NCBI GenBank assembly: GCA_015832175.1
Contig: WJXW01000001.1
Coordinates: 2,356,001 to 2,420,000, forward strand
Direction of reading: 5' to 3'
From: Paraphaeosphaeria minitans
Lineage: Eukaryota > Ascomycota > Dothideomycetes > Pleosporales > Didymosphaeriaceae
DNA: 64,000 nt
The translations under genes were made by a program, and so were the position numbers. The notes under the pieces were generated by a model that saw only the letters and a list, made by a program, of their open reading frames with translations, was not told the origin of the DNA and made no database searches. This document shows positions 48,283-61,584 of the stretch, one piece after another. Every line of letters starts with the position of its first letter. Position 1 is the first letter of the stretch.

Positions 48283-50367
48283 ATGACTCACCTTCCGCTT
48301 CCGGTGCGCACACGTGGCGCCGAGCGGAAAATGGCCCCCGCCTCCACGCCGACCCTGGACAAGCTCCCCGTCGAGCTACTCGAGATTGTAACCAACAACT
48401 TGGGTCGTCCGAAGGACATTGTGAATCTAGCCCTTGTCTGTGGCCGATTGCACCACTTCGTGCAGCTCTATGGCTGGGAAGCATTTCTGAGAGGACGCTT
48501 CGGCCTGTTGAGACCCTCCGGCGATGCAAAACATGCCGTGCACGGCTTGACGACCTTGTATCACAACTGGAACAGAAAGGCCTTTACCGCGAGATATCTG
48601 GAACCTGGTGCCCATGTGACCAGCCTCAATTCTGGACACAAAACGAGATGGAGAGGCCCACAGGGGCAGACGATGGGCTATCAACCGAGTGTGGATAGCT
48701 ATGAAGAGATGGGCAGTGCATGGGTGGATAGGAAAGAGGTGCTCGCCTGGTCGGCCGGGGCGAATGTTGTGATGAGGGTCAAAGAGACGGGTCATAGAGG
48801 CGCAAGAGTGTGGCAGGAGATGGCAATCGACGTCGACGACCCGCACGAGCCAGGCATGTTTGGACATCCGAATGCGTGGTACACGTATAAAATTCCTGAA
48901 AGCTTTGAAGGACGCGATGATATTACCGCACTGAAGCTCCTACGCCCGCATCAAAAAAGTGGTGACTCCGAACATGCTGTGTTTGGAACCGCGTCCGGAA
49001 GATTGTCTTTACTGAGTGCCGACCTGGAACAGCGTCAAGCGACAGAACAGCTCTACGACACAGGTCGCCGCACCGTGGGCTCTATATCCATATCTGCAGC
49101 ATCAGAGCCTTTGATAGTTGCTGCGCTTGGCGACACCTCAATCGCCCTCTACCCTGCAGGCTACAACCAGACCAGCCAAGATCCCATCGACGCTCTTAGT
49201 GAGGTCAGACCTATCGAACAGGGAATGCGCGTCGGTCGCATATGGTCCACCAACTTCATATCCGCCTCTAAAATTGCAATCGGGCTGGGTCCCACGCTCG
49301 AGCCGATTCAGATCTACGACATCACACCAACCGGCCTTACCGCAAAACCAATACGCAAAATCAATCTCAACTCGAGCCACTCCGCAGAGGCCGGACACGC
49401 CGCCCTTCCATACAACACTTCGGTGTATCCGATCACCCCCATACCCACCGAGTGCCAGGGTGGCTCAACCGAGGGTGTCTTCCTATCAGGCGGCTACGAC
49501 GGCCTCGTGCGCCTGCACGACCTCCGCTCGCCGCACGACTTCGAAACCATCTTCTGGGACGTTACCAATGACTCGGCAATCTATTCGCTCGCATGTCAAG
49601 GCCTCGAGCGCTTCGTCGCTGGCAGCTCCATGCACAGCATGCTCAAAGTTTTCGACTTGCGCCTCCCAGGCTCGCATGCGTACCACAGCATACCCCTGCC
49701 CAAGCCCGCGCCGTCCAAATCCAAACCCCAGGACTACACCTACAGCGCCGTCTTCGACCGCTTTCAGTACACCACCACCAAGCCCGTCACCAGCGGCTGG
49801 AACGTGTTTCTCAGCCCACGCAACTCCTCCCGCAACGCTGCGCCCCGGCATCCCTACCGTCCCGGGCCACGCACAGAGGACTCCCCCGTCTACAGCCTCT
49901 CCATCCCCTCTCCCACCTCACCAAACATCTACGCTGGTCTGGAAGGCGCAGTACAAAACATGCACTTCGTCAGCGTGCTCGACGCACATCCCGACCTTGT
50001 CCTCTCTCACGCGAAAGACTATCTGCCCGAGTGGCAAGACCGCGACATCAAGCACATCTACAACCCCCACAATGACGTGCTTAATCTGGGCATGTACGAG
50101 CAGGGCAGCGAAGAGGGGCTGGGTATGCAACTGCTCATACAGAACGACGTTTCTTCTGAACTGGGGAAGAACGAGGCAAGGAAGGCGTTTGCGGAGAGGC
50201 GGGGACTGGACGAGAGGTGGATGGATCCGAGCGAGGAGGCCGATAGGTGGGTCAGGGGCCAAGTTCCGCAAGGGGAAGCGGATACGTCAATAGGTGGGAG
50301 ACGAGGTGGGCAGAGAGGGAGAGGGCGGGGAAGGGGAAGGGCCCGCGGACAAAGAGGACAGGGTTGA
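48283..50367 (+). CDS. F-box protein with WD40-like propeller and RG-rich tail
   Basis: Single exon, 694 residues. The F-box is at about residues 24-65 (LDKLPVELLEIVTNNLGRPKDIVNLALVCGRLHHF). The central part (about 200-480) has beta-propeller-like segments such as VFGTASGRLSLLS, GVFLSGGYDGLVRLHDL and FVAGSSMHSMLKVFDL, recognised as weak WD40 repeats. The C terminus is an RG/RGR-rich tail (GGRRGGQRGRGRGRGRARG) typical of RNA-binding or arginine-methylated segments. An SCF substrate receptor is the likely role. A second in-frame Met at residue 17 could also start translation. The combination of F-box, weak propeller and RG tail is uncommon, and I cannot name an ortholog. Confidence 0.88.
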   Translation: MTHLPLPVRTRGAERKMAPASTPTLDKLPVELLEIVTNNLGRPKDIVNLALVCGRLHHFVQLYGWEAFLRGRFGLLRPSGDAKHAVHGLTTLYHNWNRKAFTARYLEPGAHVTSLNSGHKTRWRGPQGQTMGYQPSVDSYEEMGSAWVDRKEVLAWSAGANVVMRVKETGHRGARVWQEMAIDVDDPHEPGMFGHPNAWYTYKIPESFEGRDDITALKLLRPHQKSGDSEHAVFGTASGRLSLLSADLEQRQATEQLYDTGRRTVGSISISAASEPLIVAALGDTSIALYPAGYNQTSQDPIDALSEVRPIEQGMRVGRIWSTNFISASKIAIGLGPTLEPIQIYDITPTGLTAKPIRKINLNSSHSAEAGHAALPYNTSVYPITPIPTECQGGSTEGVFLSGGYDGLVRLHDLRSPHDFETIFWDVTNDSAIYSLACQGLERFVAGSSMHSMLKVFDLRLPGSHAYHSIPLPKPAPSKSKPQDYTYSAVFDRFQYTTTKPVTSGWNVFLSPRNSSRNAAPRHPYRPGPRTEDSPVYSLSIPSPTSPNIYAGLEGAVQNMHFVSVLDAHPDLVLSHAKDYLPEWQDRDIKHIYNPHNDVLNLGMYEQGSEEGLGMQLLIQNDVSSELGKNEARKAFAERRGLDERWMDPSEEADRWVRGQVPQGEADTSIGGRRGGQRGRGRGRGRARGQRGQG

Positions 50368-53103
50368 GGAGGTGCCATAGTCAGTGGTTGATGGGAGTGG
50401 TTATTAGAAGGATGTCCTTGATACGGGCGCTTAAGCATGGATATATAGAAGCTATGCGTACCTGTACCTCTTCTAACGCCCGTCCTCACGAATCCACAGC
50501 GCATCCATTGGATGTCTTACCATTTCCGCAGGAACACGGCGTGCGGTACAATTTGCTTAACCATCGTGTTCACCGGCTGGCCATTTCGTGGCAAAGGTAT
50601 TCGGTAAACGAGCATTGTATGGCTGTCCGTTTCCCAAAGCCAGAATACCTAGCGCTTCAGCACTGGTGGAAAATGGGCTACCAACTATCAACGAAGCACT
50701 TGTATTCGCACTCGTTCAATGAAGTTATGTCTGTGAGGCGAAGAACGAAGTGCTGGAATACAACTTTCGTTAGTTATAACGTGGCGGGCTGAAGTAACAG
50801 CTGAGATATATTGCCTTTGGCTGCTAACAGTGGTTGGAAATCTTCCGGATGCGGGTGAGGAAGACCGGAGAGTGAGATTCTCTGTGTCCCGACTGCAAGC
50901 GCTGAGGACATTTACGTACACCAGCACCGAGTATGTCGATCGGGTCACATCTGTCAATCAGCGCACGACACAACACCTCACGTCATGGCCAGCCCTTAGA
51001 AGGTTTAGCGAACAAGCTCTTTTTTTGGTCGTTTCGAACGTACGTACGGTTTTATCGGAGCCGAACGCACGAACAAAGGTCTTGTTCGGAAGCCTGTTCT
51101 GTTCGTTTACCGCGCTGGAAAGAGGTATGTGAGGCTTGTCGACGGCCGTCGAGTTATCGGATAATTTTCGTCCGGTGAAAGCCAGCAAGATAGTGTCTTG
51201 GATTCCGAGTTAGTCCAGGTTCGTTTTAACGCCGAGTCCGCGTTACGTGTTTGTCGTGTCTCAAAGAAGAGCACACGAATTATGACCACGTTTAGGCGGG
51301 CATCGGCTTGATCCTGAAGTGAAGGAGAACCCTGATGGCTGAAGAACCATCATTAAATGGCTCTTGAGAGTATTAGGAAACTCGTCTACCTTGGCACATT
51401 GCATCATATTATCGAAACCAGTGCCAGCAGTGGGAGCTTGCTAGAACGTTACATCTCGCGAGATCCATTATGGAGAAACATGCGTGTCTCCACTCGTAGT
51501 GTGTAACTACAGTGGGCTTTGTTAGGTACCAACAGATGTTGCCATAGCAAAATGGAAGGAGACAAGAAAATTAGATGAAAAAGAGTCTATGAAGTGTACT
51601 AAGCGCCACTACCGTATGTGTATAGCCCACCTCGGGGCCTGGACATTCCAGGAAGGTTCCTACCATGCCCGGCAATCAGTACATGCGCATGTGGGCTAGC
51701 TGCATGCAAAGTCAATTAAAACAATGCTTGAAAGGGCGGGCCAGGTACAAGCGAATGATGTTCCCAAGGTTTTGGTCTTCTGCGAAGTTTCGCTTCGGTC
51801 ATCATTGAGTTTCTACCGGCTCAAACTTTCTTGTAGGCCGTCTGACCCTCCTTCCAGCACGGGAGTAAGCTTGTATCAGATACCATCAGTTCTCAAAATG
51901 ATGTCACATTTCAGAACAGAAGCTACATACATCTGAAAGAAGTTGTGGCGTACAAGCTTCTCTGATGAAATAAGAGGAATGGGAGGGGTTTGGAATGGAA
52001 GGCGGGGATATCCCTGTCTCTGCCCGCACCTCCTTGCCGCTCTGTAATTCAGGATTGGCTCGTTGTAAACAGGAGAAGATCCAAATCAGGTACAAGCGAC
52101 ACATGAATGAACACTACCTCAGCAATCGATGTTCTCCATCCTCAGGGGTTTCATGCGGTATGGTCAACGGTGCAAGGGACTACCTAGGATCAGCTCCTGC
52201 TTAAGACCTAGAACCATGTATTTAGGTCCTATATATGGTGCCGGTTCCAAACCTAGTGGTAGTGCATGGTTCCAACGCAATACATCACTGACATCGCGCC
52301 AACCGCTTGCATGTGGTGCGTACGAGGAATATTTGAAGCTGACCTAGCCGTATGTTAAAACGCTCTCCAAGTTCAAATTTCCTGCCCAAAAGAACGTAGC
52401 GTATGAATGCAGGTGGATGTTCGGATGTAGCTCTGGAAACTGCAAAGATGCAGCTCGTAGAGAAGGGTCTATACCTACGGTATTGGCCTGCTCCGAAACG
52501 CACTGGCCACCGCCAAGATTCGGGGCAGGCCGAGCAGCGCATCATTCGCCAACGAGAACTCTCGACCTTGAATCGTCCATACATCTCCGCAGCACCCTGC
52601 TTCTCTTATCGCAATGTCTGCGGCGCAGGGCGTCGTCTCGTATCTCCCCACGCAAAGAGGCAGGCGATCACAGTACGTGGCGCTTACGGGCACCAGGGCG
52701 AGACATGTGGCACCCAGCCAAGGCCTCGGACGCGCAACCCCCGTGCCTGATTTCGCCATTCCCTGGGGACAGCTCATGCTCAAATGGCTGGCAATCCTAA
52801 TGGTCTCTTCAGGTACTGGTTTCGGATCGCCACCGCCTCTTTTGCAGTGACGGAGGGGAGCCAGCCACGACTTCACACTGGTCGGTGCAGTTCATAACGC
52901 CCCAGAACTTGTTACAGATGATTGATCGTCGGACTACTGAATCAAAGTCCAGCCTCGTTTGTGTCAACAACCCCCGTTATCGCGTTATCATGTGGGTAGG
53001 CAAGGCCATGAACCCCATAGATTGATGCGCGGTGCCACTAGCCGCAAAAAAGGAGGTGCTTGGATTTTACTTGCTTTTAAGCTTAAGTTAGCGAACACGG
53101 CGG

Positions 53104-53666
53104 TCAGCAGATCAATACGAAGACTTGTGTATGGTTAAGCTTGCCAACGCCGGCTGCAGGGCAGAACGCATCCAAGTTGTTCCACGCCGGATCATCTACT
53201 CCTTCACATTCCTGGAAGCGGAAGGCTGGAATGCAAACGTGCTTCGCAAGACAAACCCCTGGCACTTGGGGCGCTCGATTGGGTTCGGCGCGAAATTTGC
53301 TCATTAGCATCAGTATGGCACGAGCTTGATCGGCACTGAGCCGATCAACAACTGATTGAGCCATGGCCTATCATTGGATTCGAACAAACAAGCAAGTCAG
53401 GCACTCGTCCCTGCGAATATGCCCGCCCACCACTCTTTGAGAACCATCGTCTTCCCGGCGACGGTTTTCCAATATCTGATAAACTGTGGATGTATGCAAT
53501 CCTTGACCGCCCGACCCGGACCCTGATTTACGCCAATTAAGTCCCCGGAACGATAGCGGTTCGTCCCGAGCTTGTGGGTGTTCTTGGCCAGGGGGTTAAT
53601 GCATATTTCGTCCTCATCTATTCCATTCTGGGGCAACTTCTGCCCATGATACAAACAAACAACCAA
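53104..53666 (-). pseudogene. Possible gene remnant: two adjacent minus-strand coding-like segments
   Basis: Two ORFs, 53666-53397 (89 codons, NPLAKNTHKLGTNRYRSGD …) and 53364-53104 (86 codons, SADQARAILMLMSKFRAEPN …), follow each other on the same strand. They have ordered amino-acid composition and C-ending codons. I found no intron that joins them in phase: the only GT…AG candidate at the junction is 37 nt and shifts frame. They may be two small genes, a broken gene or chance. No family is recognised. Confidence 0.25.
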
Positions 53667-54211
53667 TGGACTTAAGATGCCACCCTATCATGCCAGAGAC
53701 CCCACGCTCTCCAAGAGACGCCACTGCGATGGGTTCCTGCGAACCCTTTTCTGGTTTTGAATAGTCACCTTATCTGGCTAGGGTCTTAAATCTTTGCCGA
53801 TCGTGCCCCCTGCGAGAGATCAATCGACCAAGCACTTGCCCCACAGCCACTGTTAGACTCATATCCCTGAATCGGTAAGTATCTTAATATCAAGTCCTTG
53901 GCCAAGTCTTGGAGCGGTGTCACTCTGAGTGTCTTTCCCCCGACTGTGCTTAGAGAACCTTACTGTCAGTTTGCTATCGATGCTAACGTCGTGACCAGGG
54001 CTTTTACCACCGGGCTGCCTGTACGACCTCCCCTCTTGGGCAATCAGATAGCTCCACTGCCACGTTGAGCCGCGGTCTCGTTGCCGAACGCTCTCGTTGT
54101 GATTCTAACGTCGGACACGCGATTCCTGTGTAGCTGGATTGCTAGTCCGTTTTGGAAGGTGCATCACCTGTCGACATTCACTCTACTTTGCCGCAAGTCT
54201 GGCGCAACAAC

Positions 54212-54219
54212 TATATAAG
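54212..54219 (+). promoter_or_regulatory. TATA box of subtilase 1
   Basis: TATATAAG lies about 110 nt before the start at 54329, suggesting a strong, inducible promoter. Confidence 0.55.
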
Positions 54220-54328
54220 GCCGATCTACATCTCACAGAAATTGCCAGGCAACAGTCACTTCAGTCTTCTGCCCATACCGCCAACCTTTGCTCCAGCTTA
54301 CCGGCTTCTTCATTGACAGCTCTTCAAG

Positions 54329-55662
54329 ATGCGTCTCGACTTCATCACCCTCGCCGCCTTGCCTTTGGTGCTCGGTGCTCCCGTTGTCACTCCTCGCTCT
54401 GGACAGGTCATTCCCGGTCGATACATTGTCAAGTTCAAGAACAGCGACTTCACGACCTCGGTCATCAACAGCGTCCTCGCTCTGCTGCCCGCCGCCCCGG
54501 CCCACACCTACACCCTTAGCACCTTCAAGGGTTTCGCGGGTGAGCTCAGTGATGAGCTCGTCAAAACCATTGCCGCTCTTCCCAACGTCAGTTTATCCCT
54601 GTCCGCCTATGATCTTTTGCTGATCATTTCTTCAGGTTGAATACATTGAGAAGGACGCAATCGTCAAGATTACTCAATGGGAAGAGGATGTAGCTCTTGA
54701 GAAGAAGGCCCTCACAACGCAGTCCGGCGCCCCTTGGGGCCTGGGCCGTATCTCGCACGTTGCCAAGGGTTCAACATCCTACGTCTACGACACCACCGCG
54801 GGGGCTGATACCTGCTCCTACATCATTGACACCGGTATCTACACCTCACACTCTGACTTTGGTGGACGTGCTACATTCCTTGCCAACTACGCTGGTGACG
54901 GCTCTAACACTGATGGTAACGGTCACGGTACCCACGTTGCTGGAACCATCGGATCTAAGACCTACGGTATCGCCAAGAACACTAAGCTCTACGCTGTCAA
55001 GGTCCTTGACGCCAGCGGCTCTGTATGTTTTTTGCCCCTCCAAACCCGGACTGAGCTTATTGAAAACTAGGGTACCAACTCTGGTGTCATTGCTGGCATC
55101 AATTTCGTCGCCAGCGATGTCAAGACCCGCAACTGCCCCAAGGGTGCTGTTGCGAACATGTCTTTAGGTGGCAGCAAGTCCACTGCTGTGAACAGCGCCG
55201 CCGCTGCAGTCGTCTCTGCTGGTGTCTTCTTGGCTGTTGCGGCTGGTAACGAGGCTCAGGCAGCTGTCAACACCTCCCCCGCCTCTGAGCCCAGCGTCTT
55301 CACCGTCGGTGCTACCGACAGCTCTGATGTTTTCGCCACCTTCTCCAACTACGGCTCCTCTGTGGATGGTAACGCCCCTGGTGTTTCCATCCTTTCCACC
55401 TGGAACAACGGTGGTACCGTAAGTTACACAGCTAGCCATAAATTCAACCTGAATGCTGACATTGCTTTAGAACACCATCTCCGGAACCTCGATGGCTTCT
55501 CCCCATGTTGCTGGTCTCGGTGCTTACCTGTTGTCTCTTGAGGGCAAGGTTACGCCTGCCGCTCTTACCACCCGCATCCAGTCTCTTTCCAACAAGAACA
55601 AGATCACCAGCATCAAGACTGGAACCGTCAACTACCTCGTCTACAACGGCAACGGCGCATAA
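54329..55662 (+). CDS. Secreted subtilisin-like serine protease (S8, proteinase K type) 1
   Basis: Four exons (54329-54586, 54636-55022, 55071-55418, 55471-55662) give 394 residues. Layout: signal peptide (1-17, ITLAALPLVLG); I9 inhibitor propeptide (about 25-105, IPGRYIVKFK … FAGELSDELV … VEYIEKDAIV); then the S8 catalytic domain. The triad is Asp151 (YIIDTG), His183 (GNGHGTHVAGT) and Ser338 (ISGTSMASPHVAG); the oxyanion-hole Asn is in AVAAGNE. All catalytic residues are present, so an active extracellular alkaline protease is expected. Length and order match fungal alkaline proteases. A consensus TATA box precedes it. A paralog lies 3.8 kb downstream on the same strand but shares only the first intron position. 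Confidence 0.96.
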
Positions 55663-57514
55663 ACGTATTGTTTTGTGACGCTTAATTTCTAGTATGCTGA
55701 TAATCATGCATTGTTCAGAGTCCATAGTGGGTGGATCGCTCCAGCTTGCTACGGCGGATGTGTGGCTATGACAATTACATTCAATTGAAACATTTTCTGA
55801 TTGACTCTTCATTTTCCACTGCTTGCTTTGTCATTTTCTCACGATCATGTGGGAGCTTAATATCATTCTGCTGAGATTTAATCGTATAACGTGGCACGCC
55901 GGTCACCCATGGCTCATATAGGTACCATTACCTTGTCACCGTAGCTGGATTGTACAACGTTCCGAAGCCTAGATGACACACTTGCAGGAACTTCTGGCTA
56001 GTCCGATTTATGTATGACGCTGTCTCACATTACTCTTGCAGTAGGCGTTACACTTCGCGGGTGTCTAAAGCTTCGACTCCCTGCATTAGAAGCACGCGCC
56101 CGCTGAACCAAACTCTATACGATATAACGGTCAAATGGGCAGCTTTGCAAGTTCCTTAGTCAAACCGACCATGGACCATGATCCCAAGATTTTACTTTCA
56201 CATGCGGGCCATTATTTGTATGCCCGGCGTTACTCCAACTTGGAAAGATGTGTGATACAGACCACATCAGGCTGATCATGAGACAGATAACTACAGCCAC
56301 TGGTCATTATTTCTTTGCCGGTCTCAAGCGACGACTTACTGTAGTCAGCCAGCGTTTCAGTTGTTTCACCTTGCAAAGCCACGAGTTCATCCGCTTTAAC
56401 AATCCCATCAACAGCCTCTTAGGTGCGACTCATCGTCCTGCTGACAACTAGATCGCCATAAAACTTCATTCTGTGCGTCCTTTGCCAGCCTGATCAACCG
56501 AGCTCTCGTGACGAAGCATATCCCGGGATTTTGTGTGTTGTAGGTAGATCTCCAGGCGATGGTTGAAACAAGCTCCTCACGCGGCTGCAAAATGGCATGG
56601 CGACAAGACTTCCAAGATCTTCACCCGAATTTTGGAACTTTCCTATGTTAATTGGTCAATCCTGGCTTACTTTCGACATAGCAGGATTGCGAGGTCTTCC
56701 TGGTCCTCCCCACATTGATGCACCGAGTAGCGGGCCAGGCCAGTGTGCTATATGAAGTGATACAGATTTGGCTAGTTTGGATTCGAATGCATGGACAAGA
56801 ACGGCAGCGAAGACGTTTTGATGGAAAATTAATATTCAAGGCCGTGCATCACCGGAAGTCGGGATCGTAGGTAGGTGCGACAACCTCATATTGAAGATGT
56901 GCTCCGTAGATAGGTAGGTACGGTAGGTACCTATAGGATCGGGAGCAGGCTATGTGGAGCCTCTTACCTACCTATCCCAGGCAGCTTCGCACATTCAGCG
57001 ATCTATCTCGACTGCATCGACGTCAGCCGCAAAGTGAAGGATGAGCGAGGACAGGGTTTCCAAAGGATGTTGACATCTAGTCGGGTGCCGTTGGCTTTCT
57101 TGAAGCGTAACATCGACAAACAACGTACGTCATCGCGTATCTCGCAACGACCCACCACCTGGAAATGTCAAGACAAATTCAGACTTCACAACTTTCGTTG
57201 ATATTCGAGCTTCCGCAAATAACGCATCGATATTTGAAGAACATAATTAGAGAACATCATCCAGCGTTTCGCAATAACCACCACCAATTCCTCAAGAGTT
57301 CGCCTGCAGCATCACGCAACAGATGCAGTAGGTAAGCGAGGCTGCTCATGACGCTCATTCTTTGTACAGACTGACAGCTCCTGCTTGAGAGATCCCGCAT
57401 CAACCCGCTGGTACTTGCGCTTTATGATCTGCCTCAAGACTCTCGTGGCACTTCAACGTGTCGGACCGTCCGTGTGGACCAGACAGACTTCGACAAGGCT
57501 ACGCCGGCATATTC

Positions 57515-57780
57515 AATCATCCTATAATCAAGAAATTACTCTATAGTAGATTGCGTAAGCGTAGCTTTAAAGGTGCAGAAATAACAACCTATAAAAAAAA
57601 GAGATAGAAGTGGAGGTAAAAGGTAGGTAATCCATGGTATTAACCCCGATTCATCCTTGTACTCATAGGATTACCATACTAGTTTTGCAGTACTAGTTAT
57701 TAAGTCATCTTACGCTGATCTGGCAGCTCCGGATTCTATACCTACGTATTCCCATATATTACTGACAGAACAGGCTCCAG
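57515..57780. other. AT-rich island
   Basis: Visibly A+T-rich compared with flanks, with TATA-like and poly-A stretches and an 8-bp inverted repeat (57626-57633 and 57668-57675). It could be a decayed transposon fragment, but no terminal repeat or coding domain is visible. Confidence 0.35.
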
Positions 57781-59299
57781 CACTTATCCTCTTATCTTGC
57801 CGTCATGGCTTGGCATGCACGCGTGCTATTGCACAACCTGCGGCAAAATCCCATTTCGGTAGGTAGTCGGATGTCAGTGGTATACAAGCTTTTCTCTTAG
57901 CCCATCCAATGCCGAATTAATCTAGAACAGCACAGGCTAGTCCGTCAGCAAATCAGCCATCGATCGGCATGTTTTTACCGGACGACACCCCTGCGCGCCG
58001 ATGCAGTGAAGTATACTCAATGCACAGACCACTCTTTTAAAGGAAAACGCACGAGGTCTATTCCCACGTTCAATTCGCCCTCCTTCGATTTGGTCTATGA
58101 TAATTAATGGAAGTCCTTCCGCAAGCAAACTTGTGATTGGAACGCTCCCCTGGTGTCTTGCTGCCGCCCAGCGAGGAACTGGGCCGTTGGTCGGCACGGA
58201 TCCTACGATGGGATCCTCCCGCAGCTTGACTCGCCTGGATAGGAAATCATCCTTGATCGACAGCGCAGGTGGGACGTTGAAGCAAGTCAGGCCAGCCCCG
58301 CGCCTAGGGAACCACTCGCTGGTATCTAGAATGCATTCAACAAACCAAACATCCATTTTCAATAATAATAATGGGGCCAAGTATTGCAGGCATTCTCAGG
58401 ACCGTTGGTCCATGGGACTGTTGCTGACTTCCCAATTCGAGGTTGAACAGTCAGTAGTTCAGCCCGCCTTATCTGCTGCTGGTACACTCCACTCACAGCT
58501 CGATTTACACCATAGCTGCATTCCGACTAAAAGTGATCCCGGCACTGCTGCCATACACTGACATCCACCCGGCGAATCCGTATTGAGGACTGTAACCAGC
58601 CGTCTAGGGGGAGGAGGAATGGGATATGGCTTGTAGGTTTACACTCCGCGTCCTTTCTACCCCACCGTGAGTCGATACGGGCACTGCCAATTGTGTGTGA
58701 TATCCGGCGGCGGTGCAGGAAAATGTCTCATCGAGTCCTATTAGTGCGTTTGAGAAGCTTTCCGGGAAGATCTATCTTCAATTTCGCTAACTTGTTGCGG
58801 CCAGCACACACTGCCAAGGTCCTGTCACCATCTACAAGCTCTTCGAATGAGTCAACGTCGTATCTAACACCGATAAGCGCAGGTCCACATGCCCTGTGTT
58901 GATGACCACGATATACACCTGATATCGCCAGCTGTGATCCGCCTTAAGGTGCCGGTCCTGCCGCTGGTTGACAATTTCTACCAGCAACTACAAACTTTGG
59001 TAGACGGTGGGCACATGGCTTACTGCGCACTCTGCGGGTTCGTGACTATCCTCGCAGATGACAAGGGTCAGCATTCTATTGGGCTGTGTGAAAGCCAGTT
59101 CGGGGTAGCTTGGCTCATGATGTAGTATTGTCTCACTGCATCAGAGCATTCGCCAACGTCCTCAACGGGATCAAAAAGGCTGCACCGGCGCCGGGGTACA
59201 TTGTTCGTGGGGTACTACCAGAGGAAGGTGCGAAGGTACAACGGCCACACCTCCCCTTCACGAGTAACCTGATCCGCATCCGGTCCGCATCTTCGCATC

Positions 59300-59305
59300 T
59301 ATAAA
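59300..59305 (+). promoter_or_regulatory. TATA box of subtilase 2
   Basis: TATAAA lies 131 nt before the start at 59436. Confidence 0.5.
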
Positions 59306-59435
59306 GAAAGGGCTGATTGCTCAAACTTTAATCGCCAGGTCGCATACTCCACCACAGCCAACCGACAGTCTATCATTATTGCTCTCAACGCGTAACCCGC
59401 TGCACTATCAATAGGTTTGCTTGCCTATCTACGAG

Positions 59436-60878
<1,443 letters not shown>

Positions 60879-61584
60879 AAGGCGAGCGCCGATAGGCCTG
60901 CTATAGACCCAGCTTGCATCAAGATCATCACCATCACAACGACAACGACAACCTGAACAACCTCTACCTTCACTACGACTGTAGGTGTCACGCGCGATGG
61001 CAGATCCTCGGGTGCTGAGCACCCTTTTTTGTCCGTCGTTTGATATTGCGTGTTTCGTTGGGAACTGGAGTTGGGACCCGGAGAGCGCATTATGAGTTTA
61101 TGGCTTAGTGGTACTACCGAGGGTGAAGGAGATTGTCATTGCTACCCATTATTGCACTCCGCTTAGCGTAGCCTATTTGCTCAGGCTTAATGATCTCTTG
61201 TACAAGCTTCCATCGAATCGTATGTGATATCGTTAAGCTCTCGGTGGCGAATGGCCCATCCCAGCTCTGTAAGGGACTATAATCTTTTGAAGCACCTTCA
61301 GGAAGATCCAAAGAGCTTTGAGGTGCCCAAAACGCGACAAATCATCCAGAAATGAGTGGACGATACTCGAAATAGTATCTTCCCGATAATTCTAGGGAGT
61401 GTGGTTGCGTAAGTCTCATATCTTTGTCATTATGCAAGAGTATACTAACAGTATCATCTATCAGACCAAATTACCACCCGATCGACGATGCGTCACCATC
61501 ACAAGATAATCTCGCAGAACCACCATACCCATCCGAGTATTATGCATTAGACCTTACACCAGCTCGACTGGCTCCTGCTCCTCT
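60879..61584. other. Intergenic: convergent 3' flanks
   Basis: Between the stop codons of subtilase 2 and the GH5 glucanase. A CATCACCATCACAACGACAACG low-complexity stretch lies near 60925-60955. No gene seen. Confidence 0.55.

Larger units (their letters stand above)
50368..54328. other. Gene-sparse 4-kb spacer
   Basis: No confident gene. It looks less GC-rich than the first half of the window and lacks the tandem repeats seen elsewhere. Minus-strand segments at 53104-53364 and 53397-53666 have coding-like codon use (annotated separately). No transposase, LTR or terminal repeat was recognised. Confidence 0.5.
55663..59435. other. Gene-sparse 3.8-kb spacer between the two subtilases
   Basis: No gene supported. 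It includes an AT-rich island at about 57515-57780 with an inverted pair GGTAATCC/GGATTACC (57626 and 57668), and TAGGTAGG words around 56866-56970. The minus-strand 147-codon ORF (57937-58380) has no recognisable motif. Confidence 0.5.

Noticed and set aside
53370..53395. TTCGAA-containing segment as a tRNA B box
   Set aside because: No cloverleaf, A box or acceptor pairing could be formed around it; the same holds for TTCGAA words near 4887 and 47823.
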